The notes under the pieces were generated by a model. The model worked only from the letters and a program-made list of their open reading frames with translations, was not told where the DNA came from and made no database searches. Shown here in pieces: positions 25,018 to 33,632 of a DNA stretch of 64,000 bases. Each line of letters begins with the position of its first letter. The stretch's first letter is position 1. Made by a program: the position numbers and the translations under genes. Origin of the DNA: Marinobacter xestospongiae (GTDB taxonomy: Bacteria; Pseudomonadota; Gammaproteobacteria; Pseudomonadales; Oleiphilaceae); the NCBI RefSeq assembly GCF_023156385.1, contig NZ_JAKZAK010000022.1, positions 1 to 64,000 on the forward strand, read 5' to 3'.

Positions 25018-25039
25018 CATTCAATCAATCAATTGAATG
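25018..25039 (+). promoter_or_regulatory. Palindromic operator between ArsR-rhodanese and DUF2938 genes
   Basis: CATTCAAT-CAATCA-ATTGAATG has perfect 8-base arms and a 6-base spacer. It lies 25 bases from the ArsR start and 13 from the DUF2938 start, so a bound repressor would block both genes. Confidence 0.65.
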
Positions 25040-25052
25040 TAGGGAATGGAGT

Positions 25053-25556
25053 ATGAGCACAAGTCTCGAGTTGCTGTTCTGGGGTGCGCTGGTGGGAACG
25101 GGCGCCACCGTGGTGATGGATCTGTGGGCCTGGCTGGCCCGGCGGCTGCTGGGTATGGCGTCTCTCGACTGGGCGCTGGTGGGCCGCTGGGTTGGACAGT
25201 TGGCCCAGGGTAACTGGCGGCATGGACCTATTGCGAAAGTGCCGTCGATGGCGGGGGAACGCGCCCTGGGCTGGGCGGTGCATTATGCTGTCGGGGTGAT
25301 CTTTGGTGTGGTGCTGTTGCAACTGTGGGGACTGGAGTGGGCCCTTCAGCCGACCCCCGGACCGGCCCTGGCCTTTGGCGTGTTGACGGTGGCGGCGCCG
25401 TTCCTGGTGATGCAGCCGGCGCTGGGGGCCGGCGTGGCCGCGTCCCGCACCCCTAATCCGGCCCAGGCCCGCTTCCGCAGCCTGCTGACCCACGCGGTAT
25501 TCGGGCTGGGGCTGTACCTGTCGGCCTTGCTCCTGGCCCGGTGGATAACGGCATAA
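25053..25556 (+). CDS. DUF2938 membrane protein
   Basis: A 167-residue inner-membrane protein with about four transmembrane helices (FWGALVGTGATVVMDLWAWL, VHYAVGVIFGVVLLQLW, LAFGVLTVAAPFLVMQPALG, LTHAVFGLGLYLSALLLARW) and conserved MDLWAWLARR and GHFRHG-like HGPIAKVPS loops typical of DUF2938. Function unknown. Control by the divergent ArsR-rhodanese protein suggests a link to sulphur stress or transport, which is inference. Confidence 0.83.
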   Translation: MSTSLELLFWGALVGTGATVVMDLWAWLARRLLGMASLDWALVGRWVGQLAQGNWRHGPIAKVPSMAGERALGWAVHYAVGVIFGVVLLQLWGLEWALQPTPGPALAFGVLTVAAPFLVMQPALGAGVAASRTPNPAQARFRSLLTHAVFGLGLYLSALLLARWITA

Positions 25557-25592
25557 TGGCGGACTCTGACGAACTCGACGTGAGGGCCGGCC

Positions 25593-25868
25593 ATGGTTCG
25601 ATCCCCATCTCCCGGGCAAACGCCCGAGATCCTCTTGGTGTACGACGGTGAATGCCCGGGAGGAGTCGGTGCCGACGCCATCCATGCCCTGGCGCTGATC
25701 AGCGGACGGTCCGGCTTGTTCAACCGCTTCAACTACTGGCTGTTCCGCTCCCCGCGGCGGGCGGCGCTGGTGTACCCTGTCTTGCGCAGCTGCCGCAATC
25801 TGTTGCTGAAACTGCTGCGCAAGACCCGTATCAACAACCTGGGCCTGCCGGACAACGACCGTTTTTAG
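25593..25868 (+). pseudogene. DCC (DUF393) family gene with internal deletion
   Basis: DCC proteins start with a thioredoxin-like VYDGDCPFC and are about 130-140 residues long. Here EILLVYDGECP is followed at once by GVGADAIHALALISGRSGLFNRFNYWLF, which belongs to the C-terminal half. About 50-60 residues and the second active-site Cys are missing, yet the frame is open to a TAG. An in-frame deletion has probably made it inactive. The stop lies at the edge of a dispersed-repeat copy. Confidence 0.65.
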
Positions 25869-25913
25869 GGAGCCTCAGATCAACTCTGAATCGCCTCTGC
25901 GCGATCCGAGGCG
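25868..25913 (+). repeat. Dispersed repeat copy with hairpin
   Basis: GGGAGCCTCAGATCAAC (25868-25884) matches the complement of GTTAATCAGAGGCTCCC at 22901 and 57525 in 15 of 17 positions. The similarity to the 22.9-kb copy continues as AACTC..ATC.CCTCTG. A hairpin CGCCTC/GAGGCG follows at 25892-25913. Confidence 0.55.
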
Positions 25914-25944
25914 CCCGGCCGGCCCCATTTCAGGGAGAGAACCC

Positions 25945-26523
25945 ATGGCGCTGTCCTCGCTGCTGGCTGAACTGGAAACCCTCGGAGAAACCAACGACGC
26001 TCGGGAGACCGACCGTGCCCGCAAACTGCTCAACATCACCCGCGATACCGGTGAGCTGCTGGCGGTGCTGCTGAAAGCCGGAGGCTGTCGCCGGGTGCTG
26101 GAGGTGGGCACTTCCAACGGCTATTCCACCCTGTGGCTGGCGTCGTCTTTGCCGGCGGATGGCTGCGTGGTTTCGCTGGACAGCGCCGCTGATAAACTGG
26201 CCATGGCCGCGGACAACCTGGCTCGCGCCGGGCTGACGGAACGGGTTGAGCTGGTGGAAGCCGACGCCACCGCCTACCTGGCGGAGCAGTCGACCGCGTT
26301 TGACCTGGTGTTCCTGGATGCCGACCGTAGCCAGTACCCGGCGATGGCGGAAGACGTGTTCCGGCTGGTCCGCCCCGGCGGTTTGCTGGTGTGCGACAAT
26401 GTGCTGTCGCACGCGGATGAGGTGGCGCCCTTCCTGGCAGCGGTGGAGGCCAGTGGGCTGTTTACCAGCGCCATTGTGCCGGTTGGCAAGGGAGAACTGG
26501 TGGCCTGCCGTCATCCGGACTGA
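25945..26523 (+). CDS. SAM-dependent O-methyltransferase (family 3)
   Basis: A 192-residue catechol-O-methyltransferase-like enzyme. VLEVGTSNGYSTLWLA is the SAM-binding motif I, LVFLDADRSQYP holds the metal-binding Asp, and GGLLVCDNVLSHADEV is the family's motif with Asp-Asn. It methylates hydroxyls of small aromatic or similar substrates; the actual one is unknown. GGGAGA lies upstream. Monocistronic by appearance. Confidence 0.86.
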   Translation: MALSSLLAELETLGETNDARETDRARKLLNITRDTGELLAVLLKAGGCRRVLEVGTSNGYSTLWLASSLPADGCVVSLDSAADKLAMAADNLARAGLTERVELVEADATAYLAEQSTAFDLVFLDADRSQYPAMAEDVFRLVRPGGLLVCDNVLSHADEVAPFLAAVEASGLFTSAIVPVGKGELVACRHPD

Positions 26524-26597
26524 CTGGCTGCTTTTGGCCAGGTCGGGACACTTGTTGTGGCGTCGCCGCCAGGCCGCAAGAGAGTAAAGGAAGAACA

Positions 26598-26858
26598 ATG
26601 AAAGCGCTGTTGATCATCCTGCTGGTGGGCGGTGTGTCCTACCGGTTCTCAGACGCGGATTCCGGTCAGTTGCTGACCGGTTTCCTGTTCCCGTTCCTGT
26701 GTGGCGGCTCGGTGGTCGCCGGCGTAATCTGGCTGTTCTGCCACCTGGACTACCGCGGTGGTTCCGGTGGCGGCGGCGGGACTGGCAGCGGCGGTTTTGG
26801 CGGCTTCGGTGACGGCGGTGGCGGCTGCGGTGGTGGTGACGGCGGCGGGGGCTGCTAG
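26598..26858 (+). CDS. Small membrane protein with Gly-rich tail
   Basis: 86 residues: two hydrophobic segments (KALLIILLVGGVSYRF and TGFLFPFLCGGSVVAGVIWLF) and then about 35 residues that are almost only Gly with scattered Cys, Asp and Phe, ending in GGGGC. The low-complexity tail resembles those of small TPM/YgcG-linked membrane proteins. No function can be assigned. AGGAAGAAC precedes the ATG. Confidence 0.58.
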   Translation: MKALLIILLVGGVSYRFSDADSGQLLTGFLFPFLCGGSVVAGVIWLFCHLDYRGGSGGGGGTGSGGFGGFGDGGGGCGGGDGGGGC

Positions 26859-26901
26859 CCCCGCGCCCCGGTGCCATTCAGGTACTCCGTCACCGTCCGC
26901 T

Positions 26902-27348
26902 TCAGAAGGTAAACACCCGCACCCTGGCGTCCCGCATCAGGCTGGCCATTGCTGGCGGTGTCGCGACGGTGACGCCCTCCGCCAGATCTTCCTCGCCATG
27001 CTCGCTGTTGGGCAGATAGAGCGCACAGACCTGGACTTCGGCGCCCTGCTGCTGCAGCCGCCGGAGCATTTGCGCCGGAGTGACCTGTTTCGGCGCCAGC
27101 ACCGTGGCTGGCGGGTTGGCGAGCGCCAGGTCGCCGGCCTGGTCACACAGCAACACCCGCACCCGGGTGCCCTGACTGGCCAAGGTGTTGCCCAGCACCA
27201 TGGCCATGCCCTGGGTTTGGGGCGAGGCGCTGGAAAGGATCAGCAGGGTCTGGTCGACGGTCATGGTGGGCGTCTCCTCGGCGGTGGCGACAGTGGTTGT
27301 CAGGCACAGCAGCACGGCGAGCCACAGTCGGCGGATGATGATGGACAT
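26902..27348 (-). CDS. Exported DsrE-like protein
   Basis: 148 residues with an N-terminal signal peptide (IIRRLWLAVLLCLTTTVATA). The mature domain shows the DsrE/DsrF-like fold: QTLLILSSASPQTQGMAMVLGNTLASQGTRVRVLLCDQAGDLAL, then TPAQMLRRLQQQGAEVQVCALYLPN with a conserved-position Cys. DsrE proteins carry sulphur as persulphide. It forms a probable pair with the DUF2892 gene upstream of it and is divergent from a Crp/Fnr regulator. Confidence 0.78.
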   Translation of the reverse strand: MSIIIRRLWLAVLLCLTTTVATAEETPTMTVDQTLLILSSASPQTQGMAMVLGNTLASQGTRVRVLLCDQAGDLALANPPATVLAPKQVTPAQMLRRLQQQGAEVQVCALYLPNSEHGEEDLAEGVTVATPPAMASLMRDARVRVFTF

Positions 27349-27360
27349 GGCGGTCTCCTA

Positions 27361-27558
27361 TTAGCGGGGTTTGCGGGTGTGGCAGGTGTTGATGCCCAGC
27401 AGCCGGTAGGCGGGGCAGTTGCCCAGGGCGGCGGTGGCCAGCGGCACTACCCCCAGCCAGCCCCACGGGGTCTGTGGGCCGATGAAGGCCAGCGCGATCA
27501 GCGCCAGGCCGACAACAAGACGCAGGCTGCGGTCGATGGGTCCAAGGTTTTTGCACAT
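27361..27558 (-). CDS. DUF2892 (YgaP-like) membrane protein
   Basis: 65 residues: KNLGPIDRSLRLVVGLALIALAF and NCPAYRLLGINTCHTRK are the hallmarks of DUF2892, the two-helix membrane part attached to the rhodanese YgaP in E. coli. Here it stands free. Only 12 bases separate it from the DsrE-like gene, so they form an operon, probably for sulphur handling at the membrane. Confidence 0.85.
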   Translation of the reverse strand: MCKNLGPIDRSLRLVVGLALIALAFIGPQTPWGWLGVVPLATAALGNCPAYRLLGINTCHTRKPR

Positions 27559-27621
27559 CAGCAGTTACTCCCAAACCGGTGGTTGATGGCCTGACTTTAA
27601 GGCTGCCGGCGTCGGCGCTCA

Positions 27622-27634
27622 GTGACTAAGTCAC
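27622..27634 (+). promoter_or_regulatory. Palindromic operator, Crp/Fnr intergenic region
   Basis: GTGACT-A-AGTCAC is a perfect palindrome between the divergent DUF2892-DsrE operon and the Crp/Fnr gene. Its position, 64 bases from the first gene and 66 from the second, and its TGAC half-sites suit a Crp/Fnr-type dimer. Confidence 0.5.
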
Positions 27635-27699
27635 AGTCCCCGGGGTGGCGCGGCACTAAATTAGCGGGCGCAGCGCTGGTGTCAGAAGAGGAGGGTGTA

Positions 27700-28329
27700 A
27701 TGAGTGAGCAGGGCGTGTGGCAGGGACTGCCGGAAGCGATACAGGCACGCATTCGTGATGGCAGTCAGGTCGTTGATATCGCCGCCGGCGAGGTACTGTT
27801 CCGCGCCGGGGATGGCTGCCGTGGCCTGCCTCTGGTGGTCACCGGCACGGTGCGGGTGCAGATGACCGGAGCGTCCGGCCACAGCATCGTGCTGTACCGG
27901 GTGGAGGCCGGGGATGTCTGTACCCTGTCCATCGGCTGCCTGATGACCGGCGCCGGCTACCGTGCCGAGGCGGTGACAGAGAGCCCGGTTACGGTCCAGC
28001 TGCTGCCGGTGGTGCTGTTCGAGCAGTTGATGGCCCAGTCGCCCGAGTTCCGTCAGGTGGTGATGGCCGCCTATGGCCGACGACTCGACGACCTGATGCT
28101 GCTGGTGGAGGAAGTGGCATTCCGGCGTATGGACGAGCGCCTGGCGGAATGGCTGGCCGGTCATCGTCCGCGGGGCGAGATACGCATCACCCACCAGCAA
28201 CTGGCGGTGGAGCTGGGCACGGCCCGTGAGGTGGTGAGCCGACTGCTCAAGGAGCTGGAACATCAGGGCCAGCTGCAACTGGGGCGCGGGGTGATCCGTT
28301 TCCTGGCATCATCGACGTCTTCGGCTTGA
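27700..28329 (+). CDS. Crp/Fnr-family regulator
   Basis: 209 residues with an N-terminal cyclic-nucleotide-binding-like barrel (VDIAAGEVLFRAGDGCRGLPLVVTG) and C-terminal HTH (ITHQQLAVELGTAREVVSRLLKELEHQG). It lacks the N-terminal Cys cluster of Fnr; three Cys lie in the barrel (DGCRG, VCTLSIGC), which could sense redox or sulphur state. Start at ATG 27700 behind AGAGGAGGG. It likely controls the divergent DUF2892-DsrE pair. Confidence 0.86.
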   Translation: MSEQGVWQGLPEAIQARIRDGSQVVDIAAGEVLFRAGDGCRGLPLVVTGTVRVQMTGASGHSIVLYRVEAGDVCTLSIGCLMTGAGYRAEAVTESPVTVQLLPVVLFEQLMAQSPEFRQVVMAAYGRRLDDLMLLVEEVAFRRMDERLAEWLAGHRPRGEIRITHQQLAVELGTAREVVSRLLKELEHQGQLQLGRGVIRFLASSTSSA

Positions 28330-28399
28330 TTTCGGCAAGCCGCTGCTGGTCTGATAGGCGGCTTTGCCGCAAATACCGGAACCCGATGGTGGACCAACC

Positions 28400-29245
28400 A
28401 TGACCATTACCCCTTTCCAGGCTCTGACCTGTCCGCTGGATGGCGCCCCGCTGAGCGCGGAGGAGCGGCGCTGGTGCTGCCCGTCCGGCCACAGCTTTGA
28501 CACTGCCCGCCAGGGCTACGTGCATCTGTTGCCGGTACAGAACAAACGCTCCCGTGACCCCGGCGACAGCAAGGACATGGTCGCCGCCCGGCAACGGTTC
28601 CTGGCCCATGACGATTACCACCCCATTGCCGAGGCGGTCAGCCGCCGGGTGCTGGCGGCGGCTCCGTCCACCGCGCCCCTGTGTTGCCTGGATGCCGGCT
28701 GCGGCGAAGGCTACTACCTGCGGGTACTGGCGGAGTTGGCCACCGTTGCCGACCGGGACCTGGAACTGCTGGGGCTGGATATCTCGAAGTGGGCGGTGCA
28801 GGCCGCTGCCCGCCAGGACCGGCGGGTACGCTGGCTGGTGGCCAGCAATGCCAACCTGCCGGTGGCCGACAACGCCCTGGACTGGGTGCTGTGCCTGTTC
28901 GGGTTCCCGGTCTACGACCAGTTTGCCCGGGTGCTCAAACCCGGTGGCCGCCTGTTGCAGGTGGACGCCGGCCCGGAGCATTTGCGCCAGCTGCGGGAAA
29001 TTCTCTATCCCCAGCTGCGTGAGTCCGCCAACACCGGGGCCGACGCCCCGGCCGGGTTTGAGCGCGAGGGTGAAGAGCGCATCCATTACCCCCTGACCCT
29101 GCCCAGCCAGGAGCGCATTGCCGACCTGCTGGCGATGACACCTCATGGCTATCGCGCCAAGCCGGAAGGCCGGGCCCGGGCTGCGGCACTGGACGCCCTT
29201 GAGGTCACGGTGGATGTGCGCCTCGTGAGCTGGCAGCGACGATAG
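28400..29245 (+). CDS. rlmA: 23S rRNA (guanine-N1)-methyltransferase RlmA-like
   Basis: A 281-residue RlmA-type enzyme that methylates N1 of a guanine in helix 35 of 23S rRNA. The N-terminal zinc region is LTCPLDGAPLS...CCPSGHSFD and is followed by the very characteristic GYVHLLPVQNKRSRDPGDSKDMVAARQRFL. SAM binding is at LDAGCGEGYYLRVLA. Oddity: the second zinc ligand, CPLC in E. coli, is CPLD here, with an extra Cys in CCPSGH. Start taken at ATG 28400, where homology begins. Confidence 0.87.
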   Translation: MTITPFQALTCPLDGAPLSAEERRWCCPSGHSFDTARQGYVHLLPVQNKRSRDPGDSKDMVAARQRFLAHDDYHPIAEAVSRRVLAAAPSTAPLCCLDAGCGEGYYLRVLAELATVADRDLELLGLDISKWAVQAAARQDRRVRWLVASNANLPVADNALDWVLCLFGFPVYDQFARVLKPGGRLLQVDAGPEHLRQLREILYPQLRESANTGADAPAGFEREGEERIHYPLTLPSQERIADLLAMTPHGYRAKPEGRARAAALDALEVTVDVRLVSWQRR

Positions 29246-29293
29246 CGGTCCGTGCTATGCTGGACGCTCCAGTGGCAACCGGGATGACCTGCC

Positions 29294-30142
29294 GTGACCG
29301 CAACCCCTGATCCGATCTTCTGGTGCGACGATCGTCTGCCTCACGTCGAGCTGCGTAAGGTGGCCGATGGTCGCCAGGTCTGTTACGCCCCCCACAGCCA
29401 CCGGGAATGGTCCCTGGGGGCCATCACCGCCGGGTGCAGCACCTTCGACTACCGCGGCCAGCGCCATTACATGAAGGCAGGTGATCTGGTGCTGATCAAT
29501 CCCGACTGGGTGCACAACTGCAACCCCATCGACAACCAGCCCTGGTCCTACCTGATGCTGTACGTCGATACCCACTGGCTGACCCGTCTGCGCCACGATC
29601 TTGACCAGCTGCCGGCCCCGGCCTGGCAGGACCTGGCCACTGCCACGCAGGATGATCCCGAGTTGTACCAGGGCTTCTGCGAGCTGGCCGACACGCTGCT
29701 GGACCCGGACCGGGAACTGCTGGCGAAGCAGGACCGGCTGGTGGACTATCTGACGCATCTGCTTGAGCGAGTCGCGGCGGCACCTTCGCCGGTGCCGGTG
29801 AGGGTGCCGCCCAGGATCGGTGAACTGGCGACGTATCTGGACCAGCACTGTACCGACGATCTCAGCCTTGACGCCCTCTGTCAGCAGGTTGGCTGCAGCC
29901 CGGGTTACCTGATCCGCGCCTTCCGTCAGGCCTTTGGCCTGACGCCCCATGCCTACCTGGTCAATCGTCGCATTCAGCTGGGCCGGCAACAGCTGCGCCA
30001 GGGACTGCCCATCGCCGAAGCGGCCCTCAATGCCGGGTTTAGCGATCAGCCCCATTTCCAGCGCACCTTCAAGCGCCTGGTAGCAGCCACCCCCAACCAG
30101 TACCGGCGTCAGACTTCTTCGGTAGGCGCCAGCGACTCCTAG
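29294..30142 (+). CDS. AraC-family regulator (cupin type) paired with LysE exporter
   Basis: 282 residues: an N-terminal AraC cupin (VCYAPHSHREWSLGAITAGCSTFDYRG, HNCNPIDNQPWSYLMLY) and two C-terminal HTHs (LSLDALCQQVGCSPGYLIRAFRQAFGLTPHAYL, EAALNAGFSDQPHFQRTFKRL). It overlaps the convergent LysE gene by four bases and is probably its regulator. The same AraC-LysE pairing recurs at 42.8-45.0 kb. Confidence 0.85.
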   Translation: MTATPDPIFWCDDRLPHVELRKVADGRQVCYAPHSHREWSLGAITAGCSTFDYRGQRHYMKAGDLVLINPDWVHNCNPIDNQPWSYLMLYVDTHWLTRLRHDLDQLPAPAWQDLATATQDDPELYQGFCELADTLLDPDRELLAKQDRLVDYLTHLLERVAAAPSPVPVRVPPRIGELATYLDQHCTDDLSLDALCQQVGCSPGYLIRAFRQAFGLTPHAYLVNRRIQLGRQQLRQGLPIAEAALNAGFSDQPHFQRTFKRLVAATPNQYRRQTSSVGASDS

Positions 30143-30729
30143 CTCACCATCAGGAACACACAGCTGGCGGCCAGCAGTGCCGCCAGGGTCCGGTTCAGCC
30201 CCTGCAGCACTTTGGGCTGGCGGACGTAATGCCGCAGAAAGGCCCCGCTCACCACCCAGCTTCCCAGCGACAGCCAGCAGATCGGCAGGTACAGCGCGGC
30301 GAACAGCAGCACCTGGCCAGTCTCGGCGCCCTGGGTGTAGGCGCCAATACCGGAAACCGAGGCCAGCCAAGCCTTGGGATTGAGCCACTGCATCATCCAC
30401 CCGGTGATGAAACCGGGGCCGTGCCCCTCAGTCTCCGGCAGCTCCCCGCTGTCCCGGGCCAGCTGGTAGCTGAGGTACAGCAGAAAGGCGATGCCGCCCC
30501 AGCGCAGGATCTGGTTGAAGCCGGGCAGTTGCGACAGCAGCGCGTGCAGTCCGAAACCGATGGCGAGAAACAGCACGATAAACCCCAGAGTGGCGCCGGT
30601 GACAAAGATCAGCCCGCGAGCCATCGGATAGCGGGTCCCGCTGCTGAGGCAGACCAGATTGACCGGTCCGGGGGAGATCGAGGCGGCCAGGGCAAAGGCG
30701 GACATGGGCAGAATCAGGGACAGGCTCAT
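30139..30729 (-). CDS. LysE/RhtB-family amino acid exporter
   Basis: 196 residues with about six helices. SISPGPVNLVCLSSGTRYPMARGL is the family's N-terminal signature, and GFITGWMMQWLNPKAWLASVS the conserved central Asn-Pro-Lys motif. LysE proteins expel amino acids or derivatives and keep pools from becoming toxic. The start is at 30729, behind AGGAGCC; the frame extends further upstream but the family match starts here. Confidence 0.86.
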   Translation of the reverse strand: MSLSLILPMSAFALAASISPGPVNLVCLSSGTRYPMARGLIFVTGATLGFIVLFLAIGFGLHALLSQLPGFNQILRWGGIAFLLYLSYQLARDSGELPETEGHGPGFITGWMMQWLNPKAWLASVSGIGAYTQGAETGQVLLFAALYLPICWLSLGSWVVSGAFLRHYVRQPKVLQGLNRTLAALLAASCVFLMVS

Positions 30730-30963
30730 GGCTGGCTCCTTGTGGTTGTGAGAGTCCATTGACAGGGGCATTGATTGTGCCCGGCCGCAGTCGCCGGGTA
30801 TTGAACAAAATGACACCCCGGGTCGTACCTCCCTCTGCTGTCTCCCTCTACGACCAGGGCACACTGGCAAGCCCGGGTAAGGACTGCTTCACTGATAGCC
30901 ATGATCGTCGGACAGTGGGCCCAATGGCGACCATGGCAACGGTAGGGAGGGCGATGAAACGCG

Positions 30964-33561
30964 ATGCAGAGCTGGAGTGATGCCGACTGGCTGGACCTGA
31001 GCCTGGCACTGGTTGAGGCGCCGACCGCCGGGCATGACAACGCCATTCACCGTTTCCTTGGCAAGCTGGGAGATCGTTTTCAGGCCTGTCGCTGCAGCCT
31101 GCATCTGCTGGATCATGCCGGTGCCGTGTTGCGGCGGTCCCATGCCTGGCAGGTGGAGGATCACACCCTGGCGCCGGGTTGGCAGCGGCTGACCCTGGCC
31201 CGCTTCCCCTGGTTGGTGGCGCAACTGCGGGGCCAGCGTCAGGTGACCATCGATCAGCCCGAGGCGCTGGGTCAGGAGGCGGCGGCGGAAAAATCGCTGT
31301 TGCAGAAACACCAGACCCGCTCCCTGGTGATGGTGCCGGTAAGCGCCGATGGCGCCGACCTCGGTTATCTCAGTTGTGAAGGTGTGCGCCAGGCGCTGCC
31401 ATCGGTGTCGGAGGTGGCCAATGGCCTGGCGCCGGCGGCGCGGATGCTGGCGTCGGCGGTGCAGGGCTGGCTCGACGCCAACGAGCGGCGGCGTCTGGAC
31501 CAGAGTCTCAGTACCTTTGCCAGCCAATTTCCCGGTGTGGTCTACCAGTTCCAGCTGTTCCCCGATGGTTTTGCCCGCTGTCCCTTTATCAGCGACACCG
31601 TGGAACAGCTGTTCGAGGTGCCGGCGGCCCAGGCCCGTGAGGACGTGCGACCGCTACTGGCCCGTATCCACCCGGAGGACCTGGGGCGGTTCTTCGAGGC
31701 CATCGAGACCTCCCGGGCCAATCTCACTCCCTGGTTCCTGCAGTTTCGTGGCCGCCGCCCCAGTGGTGAGGTGTTCTGGGTCGAGGCGCGCTCAGTGCCG
31801 GAACCGCAACCGGATGGCAGCATGCTGTGGCACGGCTACTTCCACGACATCACCGCCCAGGTGGAGGCGCAGCGGCGATTGCGCCAGCAGGCGGAACAGA
31901 CCGAGGCCATCCTCGCCAATGTGGCGGACGCCATTCTCACCATTGACCACAAAGGCCGGATTCGCACCTTCAATCCCGCCGCCGAGCGGATCTTTGGTCT
32001 GCAGGCCGGGGATGTGATTGACCATCCGGTGGCGGAATTGCTGACCTATCCCCACCGCCGCAGGCTGTATCGGCTGCTGCGCAAGCAGGGCGGTCTGGTC
32101 GACGGTCGGGAAGTGGAAGGGGTGCGGGCCGATGGCAGCGTGTTTCCTGCTGAGGTCAAACTGTCGGTGATTGATACCCAGGGTGACCTGCGGTACGTGG
32201 CGGCGGTACGGGATCTGAGCCAGAGCAAGCGGGCGGAGGCGGAGATCGAGCAGCTGGCGTTTTTTGACCCGCTCACCGGCCTGCCCAATCGCCGCCTGCT
32301 GGTGGACCGGCTGGTCCAGGCCCAGGCTTCCAGTGAGCGCAATACCCAACACGCCGCCCTGGTGTTCATTGATCTGGACGACTTCAAGACCATCAACGAC
32401 TCCGCCGGTCACGCAGTGGGCGATGAGCTGCTGCGGCAGGTGGGTCAGCGACTGTCGGCCACCGTCAAGGACCTGGACACCGTCGCCCGCCTGGGCGGCG
32501 ATGAGTTCGTGTTGATCCTCAAGGGCTTTGCCGGTGATCCGACCCGGGCGGCCACCCAGGTGGAAAAAGTCTGTGAACGGGTCCGACGTCAACTGAACCG
32601 GCCCTACCGGTTGTCAGGAGGTGAGTACACTGGCTCCCCCAGCCTTGGGGTAACGCTGTTTTTCGGTCGCCGCCGTCAGCCGGACGAACTGCTGCGCCAC
32701 GCCGACCTGGCGATGTACCGCGCCAAGGAAAACGGCAAGAACCGGATTGCCTTCTACGATGCCGAGATGCAGCGGATCGTCACCGAACGGCTACAACTGG
32801 AATCGGACCTGCACCTGGGGCTCAAGCATGGCCAGTTCCAGTTGCACTACCAGTTGCAGGTAGACTGCCAGCAGCAGCCGGCGGGAGTGGAAGCGCTGGT
32901 GCGCTGGCATTCGCCGGAACGCGGTTGGGTGTCGCCGAGGGCGTTCATTCCGCTGGCGGAGGAGAACGGCTTCATCGTGCCCCTGGGGCACTGGGTGCTG
33001 GACCAGGCCTGCCACCAGCTGGCGCAGTGGCAGGCTGCCCCGGCGCCGTTCAGCCAGTTGGTGATGGCGGTGAACGTCAGTGCCCGCCAGTTTCACCAGC
33101 CGGCGTTCGTGGCGTCGGTGGAGGCCGCGCTGGCGCGCTCCGGGGCACCGCCGCGGCTGCTCAAGCTGGAGTTGACCGAGAGTGTGTTCGCCCAGGATCT
33201 GGAGCTGATCCGGGATCGTTTGCAGCGCCTCAAGGCCCTGGGTATCCGGGTGTCGCTGGACGATTTCGGCACCGGCTACTCGTCGCTGGGTTATCTCAAG
33301 CGGTTGCCGCTGGACGAGCTCAAGATCGACCAGGGCTTTGTCCGCTGCCTGCACCGGTCCGCCGGTGACGCGGCCATCGCCCGGATGATCATTGCCCTGG
33401 CGGCGGAAATGGAGCTGACAGTGGTGGCCGAGGGGGTGGAGCGGGACGATCAGTTCCAGGCCCTGGTGGCCATGGGGTGCGACCGGTTCCAGGGCTTTCT
33501 GTTCGCGCGGCCGCTGGCACTGGCGGAGGTGGAATCCCTGCTGCAGGGTGTTAATGCGTAG
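30964..33561 (+). CDS. GAF-PAS-PAS-GGDEF-EAL c-di-GMP enzyme
   Basis: An 865-residue cytoplasmic regulator of c-di-GMP. A GAF-like domain occupies about 1-170, a first PAS 190-305 (ending WHGYFHDITAQVEAQ), and a second PAS 310-425 (ANVADAILTIDHKGRIRTFNPAAERIFG). The GGDEF has an intact loop GGDEF at 511-515, and the EAL domain has EAL at 643-645, LTESVFAQD, LDDFGTGYSSLGYL and AEGVE. All main catalytic motifs are present, so it could both make and degrade the messenger. No partner genes. Confidence 0.92.
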   Translation: MQSWSDADWLDLSLALVEAPTAGHDNAIHRFLGKLGDRFQACRCSLHLLDHAGAVLRRSHAWQVEDHTLAPGWQRLTLARFPWLVAQLRGQRQVTIDQPEALGQEAAAEKSLLQKHQTRSLVMVPVSADGADLGYLSCEGVRQALPSVSEVANGLAPAARMLASAVQGWLDANERRRLDQSLSTFASQFPGVVYQFQLFPDGFARCPFISDTVEQLFEVPAAQAREDVRPLLARIHPEDLGRFFEAIETSRANLTPWFLQFRGRRPSGEVFWVEARSVPEPQPDGSMLWHGYFHDITAQVEAQRRLRQQAEQTEAILANVADAILTIDHKGRIRTFNPAAERIFGLQAGDVIDHPVAELLTYPHRRRLYRLLRKQGGLVDGREVEGVRADGSVFPAEVKLSVIDTQGDLRYVAAVRDLSQSKRAEAEIEQLAFFDPLTGLPNRRLLVDRLVQAQASSERNTQHAALVFIDLDDFKTINDSAGHAVGDELLRQVGQRLSATVKDLDTVARLGGDEFVLILKGFAGDPTRAATQVEKVCERVRRQLNRPYRLSGGEYTGSPSLGVTLFFGRRRQPDELLRHADLAMYRAKENGKNRIAFYDAEMQRIVTERLQLESDLHLGLKHGQFQLHYQLQVDCQQQPAGVEALVRWHSPERGWVSPRAFIPLAEENGFIVPLGHWVLDQACHQLAQWQAAPAPFSQLVMAVNVSARQFHQPAFVASVEAALARSGAPPRLLKLELTESVFAQDLELIRDRLQRLKALGIRVSLDDFGTGYSSLGYLKRLPLDELKIDQGFVRCLHRSAGDAAIARMIIALAAEMELTVVAEGVERDDQFQALVAMGCDRFQGFLFARPLALAEVESLLQGVNA

Positions 33562-33632
33562 CCGGGAACCATCGGCGAACACCCGGGTCACCTTGTCAGC
33601 GGTTTCCCGGGGCCGAAAGCAGGAGGATGACC

